Assembly: GCA_017448825.1 (NCBI GenBank)
Contig: JAFSKR010000039.1
Location: 1 to 64,000, forward strand
DNA: 64,000 nucleotides
Direction of reading: 5' to 3'
DNA from: Bacteroidaceae bacterium
GTDB taxonomy: Bacteria; Bacteroidota; Bacteroidia; Bacteroidales; Bacteroidaceae
The translations under genes and the position numbers were made by a program. The notes beneath the pieces were generated by a model, which saw only the letters and a list, made by a program, of their open reading frames with translations, made no database searches and was not told where the DNA came from. The first letter of the stretch is position 1. Every line of letters starts with the position of its first letter. Shown here piece by piece: positions 1 to 8,093 of the stretch.

Positions 1-18
1 CCTTCCACTACCCCTCAC

Positions 19-97
19 GCGGTCTGAGTCACACCGCCTCGGCTATGTGACTCAGACCGAGGAGGCGGTGTGACTCAGACCGCTCTTGAGGCTACGA
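19..97. repeat. Three-unit palindromic array, copy 1
   Basis: Three 15-base units start at 21, 44 and 67, an exact 23-base period. Unit 1 (GGTCTGAGTCACACC) is the reverse complement of unit 3, and unit 2 keeps 12 or more of the same bases. Positions 19-40 and 62-83 form a perfect 22-bp inverted repeat. TTGAGGCTACGA follows 5 bases after the last unit. The same plan, with a different unit sequence, recurs at 11821-11912. Function unknown. Confidence 0.75.
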
Positions 98-176
98 AAC
101 CGCTTCAAGAACGATATAGGAATTAAACATTCGGTTAAACAGTAATTAAAGATCAGTTAAACAATGGTTAACCAAG

Positions 177-210
177 AAGCCAACCACTTGTGAAAAGCCG
201 TTGGCTTTTT
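177..210 (+). terminator. Rho-independent terminator of an off-window gene
   Basis: AAGCCAAC (177-184) pairs with GTTGGCTT (200-207) and is followed by TTT. It points rightward, so it would serve a gene to the left of the window. Confidence 0.5.
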
Positions 211-314
211 CCGCTCATTCGTATTTTTTCATCCTCAAAATCACAGGTTTTGGGGGTGAAAGTCGTACCGTTCGCTCCGTCGAAGGTGCGTACGTTTGGA
301 AAATTTCAAATAAA

Positions 315-346
315 TTTGTTTTTTCGCTCACTTAATCGTACCTTTG
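315..346 (+). promoter_or_regulatory. glyQS promoter
   Basis: TTTG at 315-318, 20 bases, then TACCTTTG at 339-346, a full match to the Bacteroidetes consensus. The leader to the ATG is about 35 bases. Confidence 0.75.
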
Positions 347-387
347 CAGAGTTTTTGTGGACTGAACAATAAAAACTTAACAACATA

Positions 388-1941
388 ATGGCACAGCAAG
401 AAGACATTTTCAAGAAGGTGGTGAGCCACTGCAAGGAGTATGGGTTTGTGTTCCCATCCTCAGAGATTTACGACGGACTGGGCGCGGTGTATGACTATGG
501 TCAGAACGGCGTGGAGTTGAAGAACAACATCAAGCAGTACTGGTGGCAGTACATGGTGCTGCTGCATGAGAACATCGTGGGCATCGAATCTGCCATCTTC
601 ATGCATCCCACGATTTGGAAGGCATCGGGTCACGTGGATGCGTTCAACGACCCTCTGATTGATAACCGCGACTCGAAGAAGCGTTACCGCGCTGACGTGC
701 TCATCGAAGACCAGATTGCGAAGTATGACGAGAAGATAGAAAAGGAGGTGGCGAAGGCAAGGAAGCGTTTTGGCGACTCGTTTGACGAGGCTCAGTATCG
801 CGCCACGTCTGCCCGTGTGTTGGAGGAGCAGGCGAAGCGCGATGCCCTGCATGAGCGTTATCAGGCAGTGATGAATGCTGAGGGTGGCATCGACTTGGAG
901 GGGCTGAAGCAGATTATCCTCGACGAGGAGATTGTCTGCCCCATCAGCGGCACGAGGAACTGGACGGATGTGCGCCAGTTTAACTTGATGTTCAAGACGG
1001 AGATGGGGGCAGCGGCTGAGGGTGCCAGCACGATTTACCTGCGTCCTGAGACGGCTCAGGGCATCTTCGTAAACTACCTGAACGTGCAGAAGACGGGGCG
1101 CATGAAGGTTCCGTTTGGCATCGCCCAGATTGGCAAGGCGTTCCGCAACGAGATTGTGGCGCGTCAGTTCATCTTCCGCATGAGGGAGTTCGAGCAGATG
1201 GAGATGCAGTTTTTTGTGAAGCCGGGCACGGAACTGGCTTGGTTTGACGAGTGGAAGAAGCGTCGCATGGCTTGGCATCAGGCGCTTGGCTTCGGTGAGG
1301 AGAATTACCGTTTCCACGACCACGACAAGCTGGCGCACTATGCGAATGCTGCGACTGACGTGGAGTTCAAGATGCCGTTTGGATTCAAGGAGGTGGAGGG
1401 CATCCACAGCCGCACGAACTTTGACCTCTCGCAACACGCGAAGTACTCAGGCAAGAAGATTGAGTATTTCGACCCTGAGGATAATTCCAGCTACACGCCT
1501 TATGTCATCGAGACGTCGATTGGCGTTGACCGTATGTTCCTCTCTGTCATCTGCCACAGCTACTGTGAGGAGAAGCTGGAGGGTGGAGATACTCGCGTGG
1601 TGCTCCGTCTGCCTGCTGCCTTGGCTCCTATCAAACTGGCTGTGTTCCCTCTTACGAAGAAGGATGGTCTGCCCGAGAAGGCTCGTGAAATCATCGATGA
1701 CCTGAAGTTCCACTTCAACTGCAAGTATGAGGAGAAAGACCAGATTGGCAAGCGTTACCGCCGTCAGGATGCCATCGGCACTCCGTTCTGTGTGACGGTT
1801 GACAACCAAACGTTGGAGGACAACACCGTCACTCTCCGTTACCGCGACACGATGGAGCAGGTGCGTGTGAACATCGGCGACTTGCGTGGCATCATCGAAG
1901 ACCAAGTGTCTATCACAAGCCTCTTGAAGAACTTGAAATAA
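388..1941 (+). CDS. glyQS: Glycine--tRNA ligase (alpha2 type)
   Basis: Charges tRNA-Gly with glycine in the cytoplasm. The 517 residues have the layout of the dimeric class II enzyme: the N-terminal segment GLGAVYDYGQNGVELK, motif 2 around RPETAQGIFVNYL (219 on) and FRNEI (252), REFEQMEMQFF, motif 3 TSIGVDRMFLS (376 on), and an anticodon-binding domain from about residue 413 (APIKLAVFPLTKKDG). The length is normal for Bacteroidetes. The ATG follows a well-placed promoter and A-rich leader. The FKBP-like lipoprotein gene lies 82 bases downstream and may be cotranscribed. Confidence 0.97.
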   Translation: MAQQEDIFKKVVSHCKEYGFVFPSSEIYDGLGAVYDYGQNGVELKNNIKQYWWQYMVLLHENIVGIESAIFMHPTIWKASGHVDAFNDPLIDNRDSKKRYRADVLIEDQIAKYDEKIEKEVAKARKRFGDSFDEAQYRATSARVLEEQAKRDALHERYQAVMNAEGGIDLEGLKQIILDEEIVCPISGTRNWTDVRQFNLMFKTEMGAAAEGASTIYLRPETAQGIFVNYLNVQKTGRMKVPFGIAQIGKAFRNEIVARQFIFRMREFEQMEMQFFVKPGTELAWFDEWKKRRMAWHQALGFGEENYRFHDHDKLAHYANAATDVEFKMPFGFKEVEGIHSRTNFDLSQHAKYSGKKIEYFDPEDNSSYTPYVIETSIGVDRMFLSVICHSYCEEKLEGGDTRVVLRLPAALAPIKLAVFPLTKKDGLPEKAREIIDDLKFHFNCKYEEKDQIGKRYRRQDAIGTPFCVTVDNQTLEDNTVTLRYRDTMEQVRVNIGDLRGIIEDQVSITSLLKNLK

Positions 1942-1965
1942 CGGACTTCCTCACCCCGTTCATGC

Positions 1966-1990
1966 CTCCCGACCCCCGAAGGGGAGGGAG
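1966..1990. other. GC-rich hairpin between glyQS and FKBP gene
   Basis: CTCCC (1966-1970) and a C run (1973-1977) can pair with GGGG and GGGAG (1981-1990). No T tract follows, so at most a weak attenuator or mRNA-stabilising fold. Confidence 0.4.
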
Positions 1991-2023
1991 ACTGTGTGGG
2001 GGGGAGTCTTTATCTATATTTGT

Positions 2024-2659
2024 ATGACTCTCAAGAAATTTATACATTATGTCCTCTTCGTGTTGGCTTTCCCTCTTCTTGGGCTGGGGGGCATCTCTTG
2101 CCAAGAGAACGAGGAGGCGGGCGAGTATGACAACTGGCAGTCGCGGAATCAGCACTACGTTGATTCCATCGCCCAATTGGCTAATGCTGGTGCTGACGGC
2201 TGGAGCAAGATGGTGGCATACACGCTGGTGGACTCTGTGGAGAACGCTAATCCTAACAACAACCACTACATCTACTTTCAGAAATTGGAGAGCGGAACAG
2301 GAACTGAAAGCCCCCACTACAACGATTCTATCCGCATCCATTATCTTGGACGTCTCATCCCTTCCACTTCTTATCCGCAAGGGTACATCTTTGGCAAGAG
2401 TTACAGTGCCTACACGCTCAACGAGGCAACGGATGTGCCTGCTCTGTTGGCGGTGAAGAGCAACTTCGTGGGAGTGGCTACAGCCATCATGCACATGGTG
2501 GAGGGCGACCGATGGAGGATTGTCGTACCGTACTACATCGGCAGTGGAGAAAGCACGAATACGTCGGGCAACATCCCTGGCTACTCGGCTCTCATCTTCG
2601 ATATCAAACTGGCACGCATCTACAAGTACAAGGTTGACACTAACACCAGTTGGCACTAA
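2024..2659 (+). CDS. FKBP-type peptidyl-prolyl isomerase-like lipoprotein
   Basis: Probably an envelope proline isomerase or chaperone. From the ATG at 2024 the 211 residues open with a signal sequence (KKFIHYVLFVLAFPLLGLGG) ending at a lipobox-like ISC, which would give a lipidated cysteine. The C-terminal half looks FKBP-like: DSIRIHYLGRLI, YIFGKSY, a helix IMHMVEGDRWRIVVPYYIGSG and the closing strand IPGYSALIFDIKLARI. An in-frame ATG at 1994 lies in a GC-rich hairpin region and would place ten residues before the signal sequence, so I reject it. An FKBP gene beside glyQS is, to my knowledge, common in Bacteroides relatives. Catalytic activity is not certain. Confidence 0.75.
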   Translation: MTLKKFIHYVLFVLAFPLLGLGGISCQENEEAGEYDNWQSRNQHYVDSIAQLANAGADGWSKMVAYTLVDSVENANPNNNHYIYFQKLESGTGTESPHYNDSIRIHYLGRLIPSTSYPQGYIFGKSYSAYTLNEATDVPALLAVKSNFVGVATAIMHMVEGDRWRIVVPYYIGSGESTNTSGNIPGYSALIFDIKLARIYKYKVDTNTSWH

Positions 2660-2661
2660 AA

Positions 2662-2730
2662 AATGTACAATTTACAATTCAGGCTAACGCGATGCACACA
2701 CACCGCATGGCAAATTGTAAATTGTACATT
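2662..2730. repeat. Inverted repeat with GGCTAACGCGATGC core, copy 1
   Basis: A perfect 18-bp inverted repeat (2662-2679 and 2713-2730, AATGTACAATTTACAATT and its complement) encloses GGCTAACGCGATGC (2682-2695). The same 14-base core recurs at 20422-20435. It follows the FKBP stop codon by 2 bases. Confidence 0.6.
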
Positions 2731-2790
2731 GTCAAATTGTACATTTGTCGTTAACTTCAAGCGTCATCGCGAAGCGCTTTGCTCGCAAAG

Positions 2791-2840
2791 AAGCGATAAC
2801 TTCGTTAACTTCAAAGATCTTCAGCTTGCGAAACTTAAAT
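2791..2840 (+). repeat. GTTAACTTC repeat element, copy 1
   Basis: CTTCGTTAACTTCAAAGAT followed by CTTGCGAAACTTAAAT just downstream of the asd stop codon. About 36 of 42 positions match, in reverse orientation, a segment at 57085-57135. It overlaps further GTTAACTTC and AAGCG repeats at 2751-2800. Confidence 0.55.
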
Positions 2841-2844
2841 GACC

Positions 2845-3855
2845 TTACTTCACGTTGCCCACTTTAATCAGATACTCTGCTATCTGCACGGCATTCAGGG
2901 CTGCACCCTTCTTGATTTGGTCGCCCGAAAGCCAGAAGGTCAGGCCGTTCTCGTTGGCGAGGTCTTTGCGGACACGACCCACATAGACATCGTCCTTGCC
3001 TGCCGTGAAGAGTGGCATGGGGTACTTCTGGTTCTTGGGGTCGTCGATGAGGGTCACGCCGTCGGCAGCTGCGATGGCTGCCTGTGCCTCTTCCACGCTG
3101 ATGGGCTTCTCTGTCTCCACCCATACGGCTTCGCTGTGGGCACGGAGGGAGGAGATGCGCACACACATGGCGGAGCACTTGGCATCGGTGTGCATGATTT
3201 TACGGGTTTCGTTGAACATCTTCATCTCCTCTTTCGTGTAGCCGTTGTCTTGGAAGACATCAATCTGTGGGATGACGTTGTATGCCAACTGATAGGCGAA
3301 TTTGTTCACCGTTGGCTCTTTGCCTTCCACCAGCTCCTTGTACTGCTGCTGCAATTCTGCCATGGCGGCGGCACCTGCTCCAGAGGCACTCTGATAGCTT
3401 GCCACATGGATGCGCTGGATGTGGCTCAACTGCTCGATGGGCTTGAGCACGACGACCATCATGATGGTGGTGCAGTTGGGGTTGGCAATGATGCCGCGAG
3501 GACGGTTGAGGGCATCCTCAGCGTTGCACTCGGGCACCACCAATGGCACGTCGTCGTCCATGCGGAAGGCACTGGAGTTGTCTATCATCACGGCACCAAA
3601 CTTGGTGATGTCTTCGGCAAACTCCTTCGAAGTGCCAGCACCTGCCGAGGTGAAGGCGATGTCCACACCCTTGAAGTCGTCGCCATGCTTGAGGAGCTGC
3701 ACTTCATACTCCTTGCCACGGAACGTATATTTTCTTCCGGCACTACGGGTTGAGCCGAAAAGCACAAGTTCGTCAATTGGGAAATTTCTCTCATCGAGAA
3801 CACGGAGGAACTCCTGTCCTACAGCGCCACTGGCACCAACGATTGCTACTTTCAT
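2845..3855 (-). CDS. asd: Aspartate-semialdehyde dehydrogenase
   Basis: Reduces aspartyl phosphate to aspartate semialdehyde with NADPH, the branch point to lysine/diaminopimelate, threonine and methionine. The 336 residues show the N-terminal dinucleotide site [14 protein letters not shown], the catalytic cysteine in NPNCTT (Cys128), the [10 protein letters not shown] segment and the substrate-binding RISSLRAH motif with His240. The length is typical. It stands alone, divergent from the antiporter, with repeat elements immediately after its stop. The ddh gene in this window acts further down the same pathway. Confidence 0.97.
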   Translation of the reverse strand: MKVAIVGASGAVGQEFLRVLDERNFPIDELVLFGSTRSAGRKYTFRGKEYEVQLLKHGDDFKGVDIAFTSAGAGTSKEFAEDITKFGAVMIDNSSAFRMDDDVPLVVPECNAEDALNRPRGIIANPNCTTIMMVVVLKPIEQLSHIQRIHVASYQSASGAGAAAMAELQQQYKELVEGKEPTVNKFAYQLAYNVIPQIDVFQDNGYTKEEMKMFNETRKIMHTDAKCSAMCVRISSLRAHSEAVWVETEKPISVEEAQAAIAAADGVTLIDDPKNQKYPMPLFTAGKDDVYVGRVRKDLANENGLTFWLSGDQIKKGAALNAVQIAEYLIKVGNVK

Positions 3856-3913
3856 CTTATTACCTTATATTACCTTATTGTTTGTTTTTTCTGTTCTTTT
3901 TGCAAAAACGCTG

Positions 3914-3921
3914 CAAAATTA
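3914..3921 (-). promoter_or_regulatory. asd promoter, -7 box
   Basis: TAATTTTG on the minus strand, about 60 bases before the asd ATG. No clear TTTG lies at the expected upstream distance. Confidence 0.5.
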
Positions 3922-3965
3922 CAACTTTTCAGTAGAAAAAAGAAAGGGGAATGGCAGAAAAAGCG

Positions 3966-3973
3966 TATCTTTG
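3966..3973 (+). promoter_or_regulatory. Antiporter promoter, -7 box
   Basis: TATCTTTG, divergent from the asd promoter 44 bases away. It implies a leader of about 120 bases before the TTG start. Confidence 0.55.
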
Positions 3974-4098
3974 CACAAATTTAGGTTCTTGGGGAACTGA
4001 AATTTAATAAATCGCTCATGCTCGACAAAAACGGAAACAAGTTTTTTTGTTCTCGCTTAATCGCGATTTTACATAAATAGACACCTAAACCTATCACA

Positions 4099-6246
4099 TT
4101 GGACGTAATCACCACATATCTGCACTTGCCCATCACCGACCCTACGTGGATATTCTTCCTCGTGCTCTGCGTGATACTGTTTGCTCCTATGATTTTCAGC
4201 AAACTACACATTCCGCACCTCATTGGAATGATTCTGGCAGGTGTGCTGATAGGGGAGCACGGGCTGAACATCCTGGCACGTGACGCGTCCTTCGAACTGT
4301 TCGGCAAGGTGGGCATCTACTTCATCATGTTTCTGGCAGGCCTGGAGATGGACTTGCAAAACCTGAAGCAGAACCGCGTGAAAGGCTTCATCTTCGGTGC
4401 CATCACGTCCATCATCCCCTTTGTGTTCGGCTTCGTGGCAGGTTACAATTTTCTCGACTACAGCTTGCCCGCCTCACTGCTGTTGGCTTGCATCTTTGCC
4501 TCCCACACTCTGGTGGCATACCCCATCGTGGGGCGTTATGGCCTGAGCAACGCACCTTCGGTCACCATTTCGGTGGCTGCCACGATGGTGGCACTGCTCT
4601 CTGCCCTGATGATGCTGGCAGGTATCTCGGGCACGTTGAAGGGGACAGGCGATGTGTGGTTCTGGCTGTTCTTCGGCTTGAAGTTCGCCATCTTCATCTT
4701 CGGCATGTTCTTCCTGCTTCCCCGGCTCATCCGCGTGTTCTTCCGAAAGTACAGCGACCCCGTCATCCAGTTCACTTTCACGTTGGCGGTGGTGCTACTG
4801 TCAGCGGCTACAGCTGAGTTGTGTGGGTTGGAGGGCATCTTTGGCGCTTTCCTGGCGGGCTTGGTGCTCAATCGTTTCGTCCCCAACACCTCGCCACTGA
4901 TGAACCGCATCGAGTTTGTGGGCAACGCCCTCTTCATCCCTTACTTCCTGATAGGCGTGGGCATGCTGGTAAACGTGGCACCGATGTTCCAAGAGGGAAA
5001 GGCAGCTGTGGTGGTTGCCATCATGGTCATTGCTGGCACGCTCTCCAAATACCTCGCTGCACTTATCAGCCGCAAACTCTTCCGTATGTCACGCCGCGAG
5101 GGTGTGATGATGTTCGGTTTGACCGAGGCTCATGCAGCAGGTGCGTTGGCGATGGTGATGGTGGGTGTGAATCTGGAAGTCTCGCCCGGTGTGCCTTTGA
5201 TGAACGGTGCCGTGCTGGATGGTGTGGTGATGATGATACTCATCTCGTGCATCATCTCCTCGATAGCCACCGACCAAGCTGCCAAGAAACTGAAGGTGGA
5301 AAGTGAAGGAACCAACAAAAAAGAGCGTCGAGACAGTACGGCACGCGATGACGAAAAGATACTCATCCCCATCAACGAACCGAACAACATCGAGACACTG
5401 ATGTCCACAGCCTTCATGATGCGCAACCAGCAGCTGAGCCGTGGACTTATCTGCCTGAATATCATCAACGATGCTGATTTGAGCGACAAGACACAGGCAC
5501 ACAGCCGTAAGTGTCTGGAGATGGCAACGAAACTCGCCTCGGCAGCCGATGTGCCTGTGCAGACACAAACACGTCTGGCTGTCAATTTCGTCACGGCTAC
5601 GATTCATGCACTACGTGAGAACGATGCCAGCGAATTACTGATAGGCTTGCACCGTCAACGCCACAATGACGACTCGTTCCTCGGTCAGTTTGCCCAAGGA
5701 CTCATCAACGGTATGTCACGCCAGCTCATCATCGTCAATATGAACATCCCAGCCAACACCATCCGCAAAATCGTGGTGGCAGTGCCCGAAAAGGCAGAGT
5801 ATGAAAAGGGCTTCTACCGCTGGATTAACCGCATAGCCCGCATGGCAGAAGACTTGGGATGTCAGATGACGTTCTATGCCACCGAAACCACAAACAGCCT
5901 CATCCTCCGCTATATGCGCGAACGCCACAAGAGCGTCAGGGACGAGTATGAGATACTGGACTCTTGGAACGACTTCCCCGCCTTGCGTCACGAACTCAAC
6001 CCCGACCACCTGCTGGTGGTGGTCACAGCACGGCGAGGCAGCATCTCCTACCAAAAGGCATTTAACAAACTGCCCCATCTGTTACAAACAAACTTCGCCC
6101 ATAGTAGTCTGATGCTCATCTACCCCGACCAGCAGGAACAGAACAACGATTTCTATGCCTTCACCGACCCACACCACCACGACACCGCCACCAGCAACAC
6201 GCGCATTGGTCGCTGGCTGAGCAAGTGGATTGGCGAGATGGGATGA
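4099..6246 (+). CDS. CPA2-type cation:proton antiporter with stress-protein-like tail
   Basis: Likely exchanges Na+ or K+ for protons at the inner membrane. Residues 1 to about 390 hold roughly a dozen hydrophobic helices with CPA2 landmarks such as [22 protein letters not shown] and [18 protein letters not shown]. Residues from about 400 to 715 are soluble and resemble a universal-stress-protein module ([19 protein letters not shown]), a layout known in Bacteroidetes antiporters. The frame is closed by a stop just upstream and the first usable codon is TTG at 4099. The ion is not predictable from sequence. The lolD gene follows 19 bases after the stop. Confidence 0.88.
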   Translation: MDVITTYLHLPITDPTWIFFLVLCVILFAPMIFSKLHIPHLIGMILAGVLIGEHGLNILARDASFELFGKVGIYFIMFLAGLEMDLQNLKQNRVKGFIFGAITSIIPFVFGFVAGYNFLDYSLPASLLLACIFASHTLVAYPIVGRYGLSNAPSVTISVAATMVALLSALMMLAGISGTLKGTGDVWFWLFFGLKFAIFIFGMFFLLPRLIRVFFRKYSDPVIQFTFTLAVVLLSAATAELCGLEGIFGAFLAGLVLNRFVPNTSPLMNRIEFVGNALFIPYFLIGVGMLVNVAPMFQEGKAAVVVAIMVIAGTLSKYLAALISRKLFRMSRREGVMMFGLTEAHAAGALAMVMVGVNLEVSPGVPLMNGAVLDGVVMMILISCIISSIATDQAAKKLKVESEGTNKKERRDSTARDDEKILIPINEPNNIETLMSTAFMMRNQQLSRGLICLNIINDADLSDKTQAHSRKCLEMATKLASAADVPVQTQTRLAVNFVTATIHALRENDASELLIGLHRQRHNDDSFLGQFAQGLINGMSRQLIIVNMNIPANTIRKIVVAVPEKAEYEKGFYRWINRIARMAEDLGCQMTFYATETTNSLILRYMRERHKSVRDEYEILDSWNDFPALRHELNPDHLLVVVTARRGSISYQKAFNKLPHLLQTNFAHSSLMLIYPDQQEQNNDFYAFTDPHHHDTATSNTRIGRWLSKWIGEMG

Positions 6247-6265
6247 GGCAAAAAAGAATTTCTCA

Positions 6266-6964
6266 ATGATACAACTTCAAAACATCACCAAAAGTTTTGG
6301 CACTCTCCAAGTGCTCAAAGGCATCGGCCTCCACATCGACAAAGGCGAGATTGTCAGCATCGTTGGACCCTCGGGAGCAGGAAAAACGACGCTCCTGCAA
6401 ATCATGGGCACCCTTGACACCCCCGATACAGGCTCTGTCACCATCGACGGAACTGATGTGACTCGCCTGAAAGACAAAGACATCGCTCGATTCCGTAATC
6501 AGCAACTCGGTTTCGTCTTCCAGTTCCATCAACTTCTTCCCGAGTTCACAGCACTCGAAAACATCTGCATCCCAGCCCTTATCGCCGGTACCAACAAAAA
6601 GCAAGCAGAAGGTAGGGCCAAGGAACTGCTCAATTTCTTGGGACTGACCGACCGAGCCAGCCACAAGCCAGCAGAACTTTCGGGAGGCGAGAAACAACGT
6701 GTGGCGGTGGCTCGTTCGCTAATCAACAACCCTTCCATCATTTTGGCCGACGAGCCTTCGGGGGCACTTGATTCCAAAAACAAAGAAGAGCTGCACCAAC
6801 TCTTCTTTGACTTGCGCGACAAATTCGGACAGACCTTTGTCATCGTCACCCATGACGAGACTTTATCACAACTGACAGACAGAACTATTCACATCAAAGA
6901 CGGACTTATTGACAATGGCACAACTACAACTGGGCAAGAGGAACCTGCTGAAGGTCTTGCGTGA
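6266..6964 (+). CDS. lolD: Lipoprotein-releasing ABC transporter ATPase LolD
   Basis: ATPase of the LolCDE complex that extracts outer-membrane lipoproteins from the inner membrane. The 232 residues contain Walker [10 protein letters not shown] (34-42), the Q loop [15 protein letters not shown], the signature [14 protein letters not shown], Walker [13 protein letters not shown] and the switch histidine VTHD. An in-frame ATG at 6230 overlaps the antiporter end and adds 12 residues unlike the family, so I start at [13 protein letters not shown] short tail rich in T, E and G is unusual and is encoded where the next gene begins, in another frame. No LolC/E permease gene is adjacent. The other candidate is another MacB-type ATPase. 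Confidence 0.88.
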   Translation: MIQLQNITKSFGTLQVLKGIGLHIDKGEIVSIVGPSGAGKTTLLQIMGTLDTPDTGSVTIDGTDVTRLKDKDIARFRNQQLGFVFQFHQLLPEFTALENICIPALIAGTNKKQAEGRAKELLNFLGLTDRASHKPAELSGGEKQRVAVARSLINNPSIILADEPSGALDSKNKEELHQLFFDLRDKFGQTFVIVTHDETLSQLTDRTIHIKDGLIDNGTTTTGQEEPAEGLA

Positions 6965-7670
6965 AAAAGAGCACGGAGTATATTTAGAAGGTGGCGATAT
7001 CGGCGACATACTGCTGCCAAAGCGATATGTACCCGAAGGTACAAAGGTGGGTGACACCCTTGATGTGTTCCTCTATCTTGACCAAGAAGAACGCCTCGTT
7101 GCCACCACCGAACATCCTCTTATCGAAGTGGGCCAGTTCGCTTTCCTCGAATGCACTTGGACGAACGAATATGGTGCTTACCTCAACTGGGGACTCATGA
7201 AAGACCTTTTCTGCCCTTTCCGTGAACAGAAGGTGCGGATGCAGCGCGGCAAACGTTATCAAGTCTATTGCTACATCGATGACAAGACCTACCGCATCGT
7301 CTGCTCCAGCAAGATTGAGAAGTTCCAAAAAGCCATTAGTGAAAAGGGCCAAGGGAACGTTACAAAAGATTTTCACGGTTCTCATCCTTCCCACTACCCC
7401 ACTCCATCTTCCTATCCTCCTCCTCCCGACAGAACCGTTCTCATCGGCGACTTCTCCAACCGTCTTTTTGAACACCTCCAACTCACTCCCAATGGATTTT
7501 CCCCCTATCATGACAAGTCACCCGCTGAAGAAATTTATGCCATGTTCGGGGTCAGCAAGAAGGTCTTCAAGCAAGCGATTGGCGACCTCTACAAGAAGGA
7601 ACTTATCACTATCAAACCCAATGGCATCGAACTCACCGTCAAAGGTAAAGCCCTCGGTGTAGAAGAGTAA
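6915..7670 (+). CDS. cvfB: CvfB-like S1 RNA-binding protein
   Basis: A conserved RNA-binding protein named after a staphylococcal virulence regulator; its role in Bacteroidetes is unknown. The 251 residues start with S1-like OB modules ([20 protein letters not shown], then [18 protein letters not shown]) and end with a winged-helix-like segment ([19 protein letters not shown]...[11 protein letters not shown]). The linker at about 150-175 is rich in P, S and Y. The ATG at 6915 lies inside lolD, overlapping by 50 bases, so the two are probably translated from one message. A TTG two codons earlier is less likely. Confidence 0.85.
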   Translation: MAQLQLGKRNLLKVLREKEHGVYLEGGDIGDILLPKRYVPEGTKVGDTLDVFLYLDQEERLVATTEHPLIEVGQFAFLECTWTNEYGAYLNWGLMKDLFCPFREQKVRMQRGKRYQVYCYIDDKTYRIVCSSKIEKFQKAISEKGQGNVTKDFHGSHPSHYPTPSSYPPPPDRTVLIGDFSNRLFEHLQLTPNGFSPYHDKSPAEEIYAMFGVSKKVFKQAIGDLYKKELITIKPNGIELTVKGKALGVEE

Positions 7671-7716
7671 AATTCACCCAAGGCTCATCGTTCAGAAAGA
7701 AAAAGAAAGAAAACCT

Positions 7717-7747
7717 TTTGTTGTGTGACCAATTTTACTTACCTTTG
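7717..7747 (+). promoter_or_regulatory. TM2 protein promoter
   Basis: TTTG at 7717-7720, 19 bases, TACCTTTG at 7740-7747. The leader is about 35-40 bases. Confidence 0.75.
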
Positions 7748-7790
7748 CATATCAAAATTATGTTTAACCCACTAAAAACAGAAACGAATT

Positions 7791-8009
7791 ATGAAAAGTA
7801 AAGTTGTAGCAGGTATCCTCGGCATCCTTTTGGGTTGTCTGGGTATTCACAAGTTTTATATGGGCAATATCCTTGCAGGTGTTGTTTATATTTTGTTCTC
7901 ATGGACAGGTCTCCCAGGCCTTCTTGGCTTGATTGAAGGCATCATCTATCTGGTGGATGATGAGGCAAAGTTCCAAGAGCGCGTTGCTGCTAAGAGGTTC
8001 TTTTTCTAA
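7791..8009 (+). CDS. Small TM2-domain membrane protein
   Basis: 72 residues with two hydrophobic helices (VVAGILGILLGCLGIHKFYM and ILAGVVYILFSWTGLPGLLG) joined by the GIHKFYMG turn, then an acidic end of the second helix with a DDE motif. This is the TM2 domain pattern; bacterial members have no agreed function. It is a single-gene unit with its own strong promoter and a perfect 18-bp terminator, which suggests substantial, separate expression. Confidence 0.85.
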   Translation: MKSKVVAGILGILLGCLGIHKFYMGNILAGVVYILFSWTGLPGLLGLIEGIIYLVDDEAKFQERVAAKRFFF

Positions 8010-8027
8010 CACCAAGAGAACGAAACA

Positions 8028-8086
8028 GACAAAAAGAAGTCCGGCTTTGAAATGTCATCTCACGGCCGGACTTCTTTTTGTCTATT
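8028..8086. terminator. Bidirectional terminator between TM2 gene and coaBC
   Basis: Perfect 18-bp stem (8028-8045 with 8065-8082), the outer part of each arm being an A or T run, so it can stop the TM2 message on the plus strand and coaBC on the minus strand. Confidence 0.85.
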
Positions 8087-8093
8087 TTCTCCC

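Larger units (their letters stand above)
1..387. other. Gene-free left end
   Basis: No convincing coding sequence. From left to right it holds a three-unit palindromic array (19-97), an A/T-rich stretch with GTTAAAC repeats (132-172), a hairpin followed by T residues that looks like the terminator of a gene to the left (177-210), and the glyQS promoter (315-346). A 60-codon open frame at 190-372 runs through the promoter and has no recognisable features, so I do not call it. Confidence 0.7.

Noticed and set aside
19..100. CRISPR-like array
   Set aside because: Only three units of about 15 bases with spacers of about 8, one unit inverted, and no cas genes in the window.
190..372. 60-codon frame before glyQS
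   Set aside because: It contains the whole glyQS promoter and no recognisable protein features.
460..1437. 325-codon open frame antisense to glyQS
   Set aside because: It mirrors the codon pattern of glyQS; composition rich in H, L, R and V is typical of a shadow frame, and no start signal or family is evident.
2015..2022. TATATTTG as a promoter for the FKBP-like lipoprotein
   Set aside because: It ends one base before the ATG at 2024, so transcription would begin inside the gene; cotranscription with glyQS is simpler.
2839..3753. 304-codon frame antisense to asd
   Set aside because: asd is unmistakable on the other strand; this frame is its shadow.
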